Assembly (NCBI GenBank): GCA_029168955.1
Contig: JAPDOI010000171.1
Location: forward strand, 496,001-560,000
Direction: 5' to 3'
From: Aplectana chamaeleonis
Taxonomy: Eukaryota; Nematoda; Chromadorea; Rhabditida; Cosmocercidae
DNA: 64,000 bases
Notes under the pieces: model-generated
The model's database searches: none
The model's input: the letters and a program-made list of their open reading frames with translations, nothing else
Told to the model about the DNA's origin: nothing
Shown: piece after piece, positions 34,339 to 44,522 of the stretch
Numbering within the stretch: position 1 is the stretch's first letter
Layout: each line of letters starts with the position of its first letter
Translations under genes and position numbers: made by a program

Positions 34339-35073
34339 GAAGAGGTATGGGGTTGTAGGTTGGGGGACAAAAGTGGAGGGAGGGATGTAAATATTAAATA
34401 GAGATAATGGAGTTCTAAGAGGGAGGTGATCGGGAACGCACTCGAGAGTACCGTCCTTAGGAACATTTGGAATTAGACGAGAAGGTAAGTTAGAAAGCAC
34501 AAACGTAGAAACTCAGCCTCCAAGAGCTGTCCTTGGGATGTAATAGGCAGTGTAGCCTGGGATGTTTGGTTGGGGATAAGTGGTAGAAGGAGAGAGGTTG
34601 GTTTATTGAACCATAATAACATCCGGATAATGAGTACGTGCGAAGAGTGAGAGTTCAGACAATTTGTTGCGAAGGCCGCTAAGATTTATATGTACAATAG
34701 AGAGGGGTGGTTGGTGAATGAGGAATCAGAGTTGCTGGGGGCGGAGCACAGAACACAATGGAAGGATGAGTCGTGATGCCTCACAGAACTAAGACCTGAA
34801 CAGGAGAAGTGCACCCACCTTTGGCATCCAAAACATTGGACGCTTATTCCATTCCAGGTGATATTCTTGCTGCAGGTGGCTTTTTGATACTTCTGCACAG
34901 GTCTAGGATTACTCTCGACGCCAGCCTTTTGTAGTAGAATCTTCAGGAGAGCTGAGGCCAGCCAGCAACTATCCCATGACAAAAACCTCTCGGTGGAGGG
35001 AATGATGTCGGTTTGCACGAAGGTGATGTTGTTTCCTCCACACTGCCACGGCACGAACGTACGACATCTCGGC
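34339..35073 (-). pseudogene. E1 N-terminal part: 2A-like motif, finger, endonuclease start
   Basis: 34686-35073 encodes the leucine stretch, a damaged 2A-like motif GVESNPRP (Gly lost from NPGP), and a Cys/His cluster with [16 protein letters not shown] that retains its His but has lost the first Cys pair. 34339-34500 encodes endonuclease sequence (PSRLIPNVPKDGTLE, SLFNIYIPPS). The GDFNAH motif lies beyond the MITE at about 33771-33844. The frame changes between pieces. Confidence 0.88.
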
Positions 35074-35317
35074 ATCAGATATTTTTCTCAAATATACTGT
35101 TGTGGTGCTGTACTAATGTTCTCTATTACAATATGTGAGACAACCACGTCCGGACCCTTCGTTCCGCGACCTGTTTTCTTCACAGAAAGAGAAGCGCAAC
35201 TTAAAACATCCCCACTTTTTAAAAATTGGCCCGAAGTTTTTACACCCCCCCCCGAAAAATCTAAATTCCGAAAATTTTACGCCCCCCTGTTGTCCAGCGG
35301 AGCAACGCTCGCCTGAC

Positions 35318-35730
35318 CCTGCACTCGCATCGCTGCGCTGCAGTCCTACGATGCTTATGTCTTACGTTAGCAAGATTGACAACAGCAAATCTGTTAATTG
35401 CCGGACCGCAACTCCATCGGTCATAGCACCGCACATTAAGTTAAGATCTGGTCCATCCGTAGTGACCTGTCGATTTTGATTATCAACAGCAGCGGAGCGG
35501 TGAGCCTCGGTGAGATATAACTAATGTTAAGGAGGTTCCGACGAAAAAGCCACCGCTCCGCGCTGTGATAATGGAAAATAGGAGTTCACTTGAGCTGAAA
35601 CAGAGTCTAACTGTTCGGAGAGACCAACCACTCTGACCACGTTGGACCTATGCACGAATCCAACACTGGCCTAGATCCTGAGCCAGTGTATGACAATAAC
35701 CCTATTCGTGGCCGAAAAGAAGAAGATTTG
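35318..35730 (+). pseudogene. RT 3' relic split by a hairpin element
   Basis: ALASLRCSPTMLMSYVSKID at 35318-35385 matches the region before the C-terminal finger of copy D. After the element at 35456-35612 the match resumes with CTGTTCGGAGAGACCAACCA and ends in a tail GCCGAAAAGAAGAAG at about 35710-35727. It is heavily decayed. Confidence 0.82.
35456..35612. mobile_element. about 160-bp hairpin element, copy 2
   Basis: It is the reverse-orientation relative of the element at 10634-10790 (TAGTGACCTGT, AGCAGCGGAGCGGTG, ACGAAAAAGCCACCGCTC, AGGAGTTCACTTGA). It interrupts the relic RT frame and its two halves pair with each other. Confidence 0.8.
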
Positions 35731-35737
35731 CTCGGGC

Positions 35738-36239
35738 GGCTGCGAGGTGTAAAGCCTAGTTTTGACAGCATCGCTGCTGTTTTTCATCGCAGCGATTTCA
35801 CACCCGCTGCTGCAGCCATGTAGCAGCGGCAGCGGTTTTGATCATAGTGCGTAGCCACATTGACGATCGAAGAAAATCATTCAATCGGTGGAAAGTATTG
35901 GCCAGTGACCATTGATAACATGCTTCGACTCATAAACACTGATCTTGTCATGTGAAAGGGTCTACGTTCACTAGACGAAACGTGTCATTCGCTGGCAATC
36001 ACTCCATCGCTGCCATTTTGGCCGCGATGGAGCGATGTTCAGCGACCATTGAGAATCGCTCTTCAAGCAGCGATGCAGTAAAGCATAGGGTTTCGTCGCC
36101 GCGACACAGCGATGTAGGCCATTTGACACGAAGCGATCACAACTGGAGCGCTTTTCCATTATGCGCGGTGAAAAAGGAACAGTTGTCCCTCGCATGGCCG
36201 CAGCGACCACCTGCAGTCAAAACTAGGCTTAACTTGCCG
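35738..36239. mobile_element. about 500-bp MITE with AGCCTAGTTTTGAC ends
   Basis: AAGCCTAGTTTTGAC (35752-35766) pairs exactly with GTCAAAACTAGGCTT (36216-36230). GCGATGGAG/CAGCGATG-type words recur inside in both orientations. The exact outer boundary and the target duplication are not resolved. Confidence 0.75.
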
Positions 36240-36874
36240 AAACACTCGTGGTGCTGCTGGGTAGGGGGTTGAGACCTCAAAGTTGGTGAAATGTTTATGT
36301 GGGTGTGAGAAGCTGCACAGTTCCAAAAAGCGAATCTCACAGTGGGTTGATTACCAGTGTTGTAAAGTGAGCGCGGTGAAAGTGTTGTCGGCAACCCCGA
36401 AAAGCCAACTCGTCTTGGGAGCACAATTAAATCGACTTTTTTCAAAAAGAATCCAAGCAAAGTCCTTGTGTTCTTGAAGATAAAGGTACTCCAGAAGGGA
36501 CCACTTAAGCTTGTGTGTGATTAACGAAAATGTGGGTTACTAATGGAGACTGGGCGAGTTACGCCCGCAGCTGCCGTGATAGTTAACTACCAGTGACTTA
36601 TTTAATTCAAACCTAACTTTGAGTAATGAATGATTTACTTCAAAGCCCCCTTCTCGATTTTGGAGGAAGTGAAAGCCCGAACCTTTGCTGAAGCTCGGAC
36701 TACATGGAATTCTTGGCATGGTTATTCTCTTGTGGGTGTTGCATCGACTCCGTGGGGTAACAGCATACCTAGTGATTTGCTATAGAAAACTGGAGTGCGA
36801 ATAGTCTGAGTCTTTAACTGCCCTTCTGTCGCCCCTTTTTTCGTGAACTCTTCACCAGCGATTTCCATTTTCAG
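36240..36874. other. possible intron or intergenic sequence
   Basis: No coding frame or repeat is supported. If the following exon is real, the sequence up to 36874 is intronic, ending in CATTTTCAG, a good nematode acceptor. Confidence 0.4.
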
Positions 36875-36998
36875 TGAAAATTTGTCCGCTTCGCAAGGCA
36901 GTGACGATGCAAGTTCTGCCAGTTCGCCGTTTTTCGTTGCTCTTTATGACTTCCATGGTGTTGGAGAAGAACAGCTTTCAATACGCAAGGGAGACACG
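36875..36998 (+). CDS. internal exon with an Abl-like SH3 domain start
   Basis: After the acceptor CATTTTCAG, the exon enters frame after one base and encodes 41 residues: ENLSASQGSDDASSASSPFF, then the SH3 signature VALYDFHGVGEEQLSIRKGD. ALYDF is the hallmark first strand of SH3 domains. The ENL about 15-20 residues upstream and the spacing are what is known of the Abl non-receptor tyrosine kinases, so I infer an abl-type gene. The 3' border is uncertain: GT at 36999 (ACG/GTTCGT) or at 37003 are both possible donors and neither is strong. I could not find the next exon (the expected second half of the SH3, or the SH2 domain) in the window. It is either far downstream beyond the repeats or this is an orphan exon. 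Confidence 0.6.
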
Positions 36999-37002
36999 GT
37001 TC

Positions 37003-38107
37003 GTTATGAACAATTTCTTTTTTGTGGCATCTATGGTTTAGGAATAGCGAAAACCTATTTAGTGGTTCGTTACCGTTCTCTTACCTTCACACGTTTTGGG
37101 GCAAAAGTCGTGCGGCAGGTGTGGATCAGCGAATTTTCCCTTGATCTCCGTGATCATGTGGCCGAATCTAGCATGACAATCGAACTCGTAGCCTTGCGAG
37201 AAACATACACCGCTACTGATTTAACATCGAATGGTAGAGGAGGTTTTTGGTACCGAAAATCTTCATATGTTCCCCGTTCCCTTTTCGTCCGTCCATCAGG
37301 GCTGGCAAATTTTCCCATTTTTCGATTTTTCTTTCAGAAGTGATAATTATCATTGCTTTTTTGATATCCAATAACTTAAAGGCAGCGTCCGCGCAGAAAA
37401 CCACATTTGGTTTTTTCTTCTCAATCCAATGTTTGAACCAAGTGGAGATAGTTGGCAAAGCTTGAGACCTCAATGCTGCGTATTCATAATGCTATAGCCT
37501 CTTGAAAACCGCTCCGTGGTCTGAAAAGGCGTTTTCCCGGTCGATCATCTAACACGAGGAACAGAAGCGCCACTCAGAAGGTTGGAGCTCGCCACCCGCG
37601 AAGCGAAAGTCTTGTGGCGAGCAACCCTTTTCGCGTGCAGCGAGCGAAATTGTAGCGGGTGGCGAGCACTCTCCGGCCGGGGCTCGCCGCCCCCCGCCAC
37701 TAATTTGGCGGCGGGCTCGTCACATCGCAGCCACCCGCTCGCCCCCCCCCGTGGTCGCTGACGAAATGATAGCGGGTGACGAGTCATCCTGCGTTATTGC
37801 TTACCGCTAGCTCATTAAATTACCATTCCATTAACTTACCGATGATTAAATTTTCATATCCCATCGGATCTAGTACCCCTGCCCCATCCCATAACCCTAA
37901 TCTTCCAGTCACAGAATTATGATTTACAGTTGCTTAAAATGTATTTATTATGATATTATTGCGGCAATCGATAGATATCCACATAAGCATTTACGTCACA
38001 GGCGGACGCTCAATCAATACGATGTTCAAAATCGTGGTGTCACATGTCAAGAACAGTCTCATTTGTCACTAATATATTATGGCACGGAGTCAACGATAGA
38101 CAACCCT
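37003..38107. other. non-coding stretch with a partial MITE and GC-rich repeats
   Basis: A TTAA at 37376-37379 followed by AGGCAGCGTCCGCGCAGAAA looks like one end of a TTAA-type MITE, but I find no partner end. At 37560-37790 GC-rich words such as GCGGGTGGCGAGC and GCTCGCCACCCGC recur in both orientations, resembling 55620-55800. The rest is unremarkable. Confidence 0.5.
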
Positions 38108-38168
38108 ATCCTTACATATAATAATAGGCGTGGTGGTGTGTCTGACCGGTGTCCGACCGACGGATGTA

Positions 38169-38418
38169 CAGTTCACCTCCGCACTGCCGTTCAGTCCGCA
38201 AGTGCACCCTGATTGCGAAATCGTGCTGCGGCGCGGTTGCGAGTATCCTCAGACAAGGATGTGGGATCACCCGGGCGCTTTTTGCCTTTGGTGCCCGAGT
38301 GATCTCACCGCCCGGGTGATCCCACATTCCTGTCTGAGGATACTCGCCACCGCGCCGCAGCACGATTTCGCAATCAGCGCGCACTTTGCGGACTGAACGG
38401 CAGTGCGGAAGTGAACTG
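38169..38418. mobile_element. 250-bp TA-flanked hairpin MITE, left arm only
   Basis: It begins CAGTTCACCTCCGCACTGCC and ends GGCAGTGCGGAAGTGAACTG, with TA at 38167-38168 and 38419-38420 (Tc1/mariner-type target). The two halves pair along almost the full length. The right arm reads GACGGATGTCTGTCTGTCCG on the corresponding strand with no insertion. Confidence 0.92.
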
Positions 38419-38689
38419 TATGTCTGTCCGGTCGTTTTAATTTCCCGCAATTTTTGACTCCATCAATCAGAGCGCGTTATTGTTCCAACAATACATGACG
38501 AATGTCGCGAAAGGTGAGTTAGGTTTAGGAGGAGCGCGCACAGCATTCTGATCGTGGCGGGACCACCCTGGCTCTTACATAGTGAGTCTTTTGGACTTTC
38601 TTCGTGACGATTCGTGGTGGGACCACCACAGCAGTGCATATTGTGTCCTTTGAACTTTCTACGTTACGGATCGTGGTGGGACCATCGTA

Positions 38690-39010
38690 GCAGTTGAATC
38701 GACACACAGAATGTGTGCGGGGCTCAGGGACAACCAATAAGTACTTTGTGGAAGTAGACGGGGCTTCCAGTTTATCGCATAAAACGACACGAAAAGTGCG
38801 CGGGATTTCAGATTTGACGCGTACAGCGTGTGCGGGGGCTCAGGGACAACCGACAAGAGCTTTGTGGAGGTAGGCGGGGCTTCCGGTTTATCGCATAAAA
38901 CGGCACGAAAAGTGCGCGGGACTCCAGATTTGACGCGTACAGCGTGTGCGGGGCTCAGAGACAACCAACAAGCACTTTGTGAAAGTGGGCGGGGCTCACT
39001 GTTTATCACA
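38690..39010. repeat. about 115-bp tandem units (3) in the left arm
   Basis: Three units contain GGCTCAGGGACAACCAATAA, GGCGGGGCTTCC, TTTATCGCATAAAACGAC and GACGCGTACAGCGTGTGCGG. The right arm has five such units (about 49145-49690). Confidence 0.9.
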
Positions 39011-39839
39011 TAAAACGACACAGCAAGTGTGAAAGAATCTGGAGTCGACGCGTACAACGTAAAGTCGAACATCCTTACATATTAAGAGCGGCGTGGTGTG
39101 TCTGTCCGACTGTATGGCACGTTCGGCCGACGTCTGTTTGGCCGGTGTTCAAATTTCCCGCAAATTTTGACATTTTCAGTCGGAGCGCGTTATTGTTTCA
39201 AGAATACACCAAGAACGTCGCGGAAAGTGAGAGGGTTTCAGGAAGAGCGCGCACACCATTGCAATCGTGGTTGGACCACCATAGCGAGTATTTAGTTCTT
39301 TGAGTTTCCTCACAAATCGAGGTGGGACCGAACTAGCTGTTAAAGTGACGCCTAGAACGGGCATAAAGCTCAGGGACCACCACGAGGTACTTTGTGAAAG
39401 TGGGCAGGGCTTCGGGTTTACCACAAGGTTTGCGGTATTGGAAATGGAACGTGGCCGCGGTCTGACTTGTTTTAACGAAAGCGAACGCAAATCCAGCGAA
39501 TCCTCACCGTGATGATGTGTCTAAACATCGCGGCTGTTGGAGATGGAATTTTTAGCTTTCCATTGAGGTAGGTCGTATTAGAGAGTATTGAGTGGAGTAT
39601 CCTAGACTTTATAAATCCACCTACGTGTCACATAGCGGTGCACAGTCCTATCTCTATCCTCGCAGAGTATGTTGTACCATGATGTGTGTTTGAGCAACTA
39701 TCTGTACTTATGCACGCAATCACGGGTGAATAAAGGTACTCAAAAATTCCAGAATTTTTTTGTCATAAATTGAGCACGATAATTTTCTGCCAATTTGGAG
39801 AACGTTGTAGAAAACGAGTAGAGGTTCAGAAGGAGCATG

Positions 39840-41020
39840 CACAGTGCCGTGGAAAGTGAGTAAGTGGACTATAAACAGCACAAAGTCATGGAAGATGAGT
39901 AGGCGTCCACAAAGTGCGCGCAGTGTCGTTGGTAGGAGAGAAGGGTACAAAAGGAGCACCTTTAGCATCGTGGAAGTAAATAGGGTTTCAGGAAGCGCGC
40001 ACAGAAGTCTTGGGAAACTATTAGGAGACTATGAGAAGCGCGCACAGTAGATTTGATTGCGAATGGAGGTTTAGGAGGAACGCGCACGGGTTTAGGAAGA
40101 GCGAGCATTGTCGTGAGAAACGATTTGAGGTTGATGAGGAACGAGCCCAAACTTGAAGAGAAAAGCTATTGTTTAGGAGGTGCCCACCAAGGGTCACGAA
40201 AGGTTAGTGGGATCTCAGGAAACTTGCGCTGTGTAGCTGGAGGGAGTAGGGTTATAGGAGGAGTGCGCTCAAGGAATTTGATGGTGAATAGGTTTAGGGA
40301 GCTCCCGTACGGGTAAAGGTATAGCGCGCGCACTGTCGTGAGGTGACTGCAAGTAGGAGAGGAGCACGCACGGAAAGTCTAGAAAGTAAGTAGTGGCTTT
40401 GAAGGAGCACCCATAGCTTTTTGGAAAGTCAGTGAGGTTTTAGGAAGAGCGCTGGCAGTGTCGTCGGAAGTGATAAGAGGTGAAAGAGGAGCGGGCAAAA
40501 CGTCGTCCAAGATAGGTACAGTAGGAGCTCGCACAGTGTCACAGTGTTTTGTAAAGCAAATGGAGATTCATGAAAAGCCCGCACGATGCACTGTATTGTG
40601 AACAGAGTTTGGGAAGAGCGCGCAGGGTTTTGGGAAGTAAGCAGGGTTCGGATAGGCGCGCACAACGTCTAGGACAGTGATTACGCAATGTAGGCGGTGC
40701 GTACACCCTTGTGGGAGGTGTAAAAGAGTTCATAAGGAGCGCGCACAGCGCCGGAGAAAAGGACTAGACTTTTTATAGATGTGCGCTAACCATTGTTGGA
40801 GAGGTACACAGGTTCAAGGGTAGCGCGCTCAACTTTTGGAAGTGATTAGATTCTTTACAGAGGTTCAGGAGGAGCGCGCACAAGGTCGATGAAGGTGATT
40901 GAAGTCTGAAGGGGTGTGCGCACACCAATGAGGAAGGTGGATAGGGGTTTAGGAGGAGCGCGCGAAAAGGCGGTGATAAGGACTAGAGTTTGAAGGGACG
41001 TTTGCACACCATTGTTGGAG
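39840..41020. repeat. GAGCGCGCAC-type irregular minisatellite, left arm
   Basis: Irregular units of about 50-60 bp share AGGAGGAGCGCGCACAG followed by a variable GTGGAAAGTGA-type piece. The mirror block in the right arm lies at about 46960-48300. Both strands have scattered open frames, none with recognisable content. Confidence 0.8.
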
Positions 41021-41028
41021 AGGTACTG

Positions 41029-41243
41029 GAAATGATCGCTCATCTCACGATCATTTGTTCACGTCGGTGGGCGTGGAAAGTGCATCTGGGGGTGACGAGC
41101 TGACGGGTGCCCAACTTTGGGCCCGTTGGGGACCGTTCCGAGCTCATTTTGCTTAGTTTTCTCAACGTTAGAGTTGTGCTAGGCCCTGCAGCTGCCGATC
41201 TCCACCAAAAAAACAGACATGGCTTTTATCGTGGACACTGCCT
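41029..41243 (-). mobile_element. truncated TTAA-type MITE in the left arm
   Basis: It matches the first 220 bases of the MITE at 33849 in reverse, ending CGTGGACACTGCCT before TTAA at 41244-41247. The counterpart at 46731-46957 in the right arm is truncated at the same point, so this insertion predates formation of the two arms. Confidence 0.88.
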
Positions 41244-41798
41244 TTAAGGAGAGCGCGCAGAACGTTGAAAAATGATTAGGGCTAGGGGTTTTTCGCACAT
41301 TATCGTGTAAGGTATATAGGTTTCGAAAGGAGCGCGCACAAAATCGACGAAAATGGTTGCGGTTGAAAGAGGTGTGCGCATACCATTAGAAAAGGTGTGT
41401 AGGGATCTAGGAGGAGCCCGCACGACGTCGGGAAAGAGTGTTTTGAGCTTGGAAGGAAGTGTACATCCTATTTTTTGAAGGTGTATAGGGGTTCAAGATG
41501 AGCAAATCGTTGAGGAAAGTTACTTGAATTTGAAGAGGTGTGCGTACACCACTCCGGAAGGTGTATCCTTACATGTAATAATCGGCGTGGTGGTGTGTGT
41601 TACCGAGTGTCTGACACGTACGACCGACGTCTGTCTGACCGGGTTTCAAATTTCCAGCAATGTTCAACCCCATCACTCAGAGTAAGCTATTGTTTCAGTA
41701 CACCGAACAAATGACAGGAGGTGAGTGGGATTTAGTAGCGAGCACAGCATTGCGATCGTGGCGGGACCGCCGTAGCTGTTGCCAACTGATTCCTTTAA

Positions 41799-42347
41799 AG
41801 GCAGTGGTCACGATGAAAAACGTTATCGAAAAAACTACAAAAATCAGCTCAGATCAAAAACAGCTGAAAAACTATGAAGGTAGCTCGGTGAAAAACGGGC
41901 TAGAAATAGAGATTTTAAGGCCCCAAAATGCCAGTTCGTGCACACGTGCACAGATCCGACAAAAAAGATCGCCGTCTCATGCGGAGCGGTCAAAAATCAT
42001 CGACATCCAGAGGAAGAAATAAATGCAAATTTACCTAATAAAAACAGTTGATCATTGAAAGAAAGCACTCCAGTCAATGTTTCCGACTAGATGTGCACAT
42101 AAATTCGAAGGTTCATTGATTGAAATTCAATTTCAAGCCAGCTGATGTTCTTGATATAAGAGGTCATCGATGCCGATGATGTGAAGTGGGCTCGTCCACC
42201 ATTGAAAGACAAGAAAGTTGAGGCTTCAAAGTTGGCACAGAACAGCGGTTTTTTCGCGATTTTTTGTTATAGGTCCTACTACTCGAGACCCAGAAAAGGG
42301 TTTAGAGAGAAAAAGACGACAAGCATATTTGATCGCGACCACTGCCT
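41799..42347. mobile_element. 549-bp TTAA-type MITE, left arm only
   Basis: It begins AGGCAGTGGTCACGATGAAA and ends TCGCGACCACTGCCT, flanked by TTAA at 41795-41798 and 42348-42351. The right arm has a single uninterrupted TTAA at 46181-46184 within otherwise matching sequence, which proves the TTAA duplication and the exact boundaries. Confidence 0.96.
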
Positions 42348-42351
42348 TTAA

Positions 42352-43060
42352 ACTTTCCTAATTATGGATTGTGGTGGGACCACCGTAACTGTTGCATCTT
42401 GAATCCTTCAAACTTTCATCGTAATGGATCGTGGTGGGACCACCCTACTCACCGCACATTTGCTCCTTCAAACTTTTACCGCTATGGATCGTGGTGGGAC
42501 CATCCTACCTGTTTCATATTAAGTCCTTTAAACTTTCATAGTTATAGATCGTGGTGGGACCACCCTACCTGTTTCATATTGAGTCCTTTAAACTTTTACC
42601 GTTATGGATCGTGGTGGGACCACCCTGCCTGTTGCATATTGCATTCTTTAAGCTTCTCCGTTACGACTCTTGGTGGGACCACTGTAGCTGTTGCATATTT
42701 GCTCCTTCGAACTGTCTACGTTTTGGATCGTGGTGGGACCACCTTCCTGTTGCATATTGCATTCTTTTAGTTTATTCGTTACGAATCGTGGTGAGACCAC
42801 CGTAGCTGTTGCGTATCGGAATCTTTAAATTTTCACCGTTATGGATCGTGGTTGGACCATCACAGCTGTAGCATTTTGCGTTCTTTTAGCTTCATCGCTT
42901 ATGATTCGTGGTGAGACTACCTCGCTGTTGCGTATCGGGTTCTTTGAACTCTCTATGTTTCGGACCGTGGTGGGACCGCCATGACTTTTGCGTATTAAGT
43001 CCTGTAAACTTTCTACGTTCGGGATCGGGTTGGGATAACCCTAAATGTTGCCCATTGAGT
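42352..43060. repeat. 60-bp GGTGGGACCACC minisatellite, left arm
   Basis: About 11 units of 60 bp share TATGGATCGTGGTGGGACCA followed by CC and a CTGTTGCATATTGAGTCCTT-type piece. GGTGG..CCACC in each unit can form a short hairpin. Single units also occur outside the block (38570, 38620, 38675). Confidence 0.92.
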
Positions 43061-43234
43061 CCTTCCCTCCTATCGTCTGACGGAGCCACACGAATGATTT
43101 ACATAGTTAATGGAGATCTGGGTAAAAAGCTGTTGTGTGAATTCCAATTAAATGCGATTTCCAATCCTCCCGATCCCTAAAATTTTAGCCTAGAACCGAA
43201 AGTTTGGGGAGGTGACCGTAAATAATTTTGGTTA

Positions 43235-43790
43235 TCAGTGGGAGGGGGTCATAGCTTTGCTGAGGACTCACACGACGGTACGCTTAATTTTGATGAAGGG
43301 AGGCCGGAAGAAGCCAGCCCATTGTTTGGTCAAGCCAACGAATGCTACACATGCTTAGTACAGGGAAGCCGTAGGAAGCCGGTCTACCGTTCGGCGAACC
43401 CAAAGGAGTGCTACGCGTAGTTGATGGAGGGGGCTGGGAAAACACGATCTACTGTTTGGTTAAGCTACATGAATGTTACACATATTCGATGGGGGAGACC
43501 GGGGAGGTCGATCTATTGTTTGGCGTAACCAAATGAATGCTACTCATCGTTGATGGAGGGAGGCTGGGAGAAGCCATTCCATCTCTGGCCAAGTCAACGA
43601 ATGCTACATATGCGTAGTAAGGGGAGACCGGAGGAAGTCGGTCCACCGTTTGGCGGAGCTAAATGAATGTTACACATAGTTGATGGAGGGAGGCACGGAG
43701 AAGGCGGTCCACCGTTTGGCGAAGTCAAATGAATGCTACACATTCTTACTAAAGGGAGGCCGAACGAAAGCGAAGGAGTTCGGCGGAGTC
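43235..43790. repeat. about 60-bp GGAGGGAGGC minisatellite, left arm
   Basis: About nine units share GATGGAGGGAGGCCGG, GAAGCCGGTCCACCGTTTGG and CAAATGAATGCTACACAT. The mirror block is at about 44765-45255. Confidence 0.88.
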
Positions 43791-43999
43791 ATGAAAGCTA
43801 ATCTTCGAAGCCGAGATGTTCAAAATAAAAACATTCTTATCATAGTGTTTACTAGCAGTATCGTTTTTCATTAACAGATTCGTTACTTTTTTGTCAGACC
43901 TAAACGGGCTTTCAGGGAATGGGACGGCGAAGCCGGCCACCGAACCCGCGAAGCCGGTTCCCCAGCGGCGCTGGGCGGCGTCAGCCGCCTGGCGCAGCT

Positions 44000-44522
44000 A
44001 GTAGCATTAATAACGTGTCACTTCTGGAGAGATATGCTCAGCTACAAGTTGTTCGAGGACGGGTGGCGATTTCCAATGAATTCTTAATAGTGTAAGTGCA
44101 CTGCTTTCACTTATATGTACTATTTAATTCTATAAAAACCTTTTTTCTTCAGCGGCATCGAACACCAAAAAGCAGTCAATGTACAGGGATGAAAGAGCAA
44201 ACGCCGCGTACATTGGAAAAACCACGAAACAAAGATGTCACGTGAATCATGTAATTATTCATTCGGTTCCTTGATAAATAAATTGCAATGCTCTGGAATG
44301 CTTGCTACAAAAACGTGAAATACAGTACCGGTCATAATTTTAGAGTTTTCAGCGGGAAATAACGTACTTTTCGCACTTTTTTCATAACTTTGTTCATGAT
44401 GGTCAAATTGGGAATCTAAAGAGATATTTGGAATCAGTATCGAAAGATCGCTGTTTAAATATGCTATTTGGCTTACATTTTCCCTCGTCTACAATAGAAC
44501 CAGATGCTTATTGATATACACC
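44000..44522. other. central spacer, with possible decayed coding sequence
   Basis: This is the only part of the structure not repeated in inverse. A GTAAGT donor-like site at about 44090 and a TTTTTTCTTCAG acceptor-like site at about 44142-44153 bound a possible 60-bp intron. Upstream an open frame reads SLLERYAQLQVVRGRVAISN. Downstream a different frame reads MYRDERANAAYIGKTTKQRC, with HVNH after it, which resembles the core of GIY-YIG nucleases. The two pieces do not join in one frame across this intron. Both assignments are tentative. Confidence 0.3.

Larger units (their letters stand above)
27682..35076 (-). mobile_element. retrotransposon copy E1 (outer), interrupted by E2 and a MITE
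   Basis: E1 is a full-length minus-strand member of the family. Its 5' end is at 35073 (CCGAGATG on the minus strand) and its AAG-type tail ends near 27682. AGATACTTTTC (27671-27681) and AGATATTTTTC (35077-35087) form an 11-bp target duplication with one mismatch. It is split at 30306-33758 by element E2 and at 33849-34334 by a MITE. What remains is riddled with frameshifts. Confidence 0.92.
38108..43999 (+). repeat. left arm of the inverted repeat
   Basis: The outer end is ATCCTTACATATAATAAT and the inner end GCCGCCTGGCGCAGCT. The order from outside is: head 1, TA-flanked hairpin MITE, CCACC-type units, 115-bp units, head 2 (39071), a long block of GAGCGCGCAC units, truncated MITE, head 3 (41565), 549-bp MITE, 60-bp GGTGGGACCACC units, and 60-bp GGAGGGAGGC units. 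Confidence 0.93.

Noticed and set aside
37003..37343. Direct extension of the Abl-like exon to the end of its open frame
   Set aside because: After about residue 41 the sequence no longer fits an SH3 domain, and potential donor sites occur there, so the continuation is probably intron.
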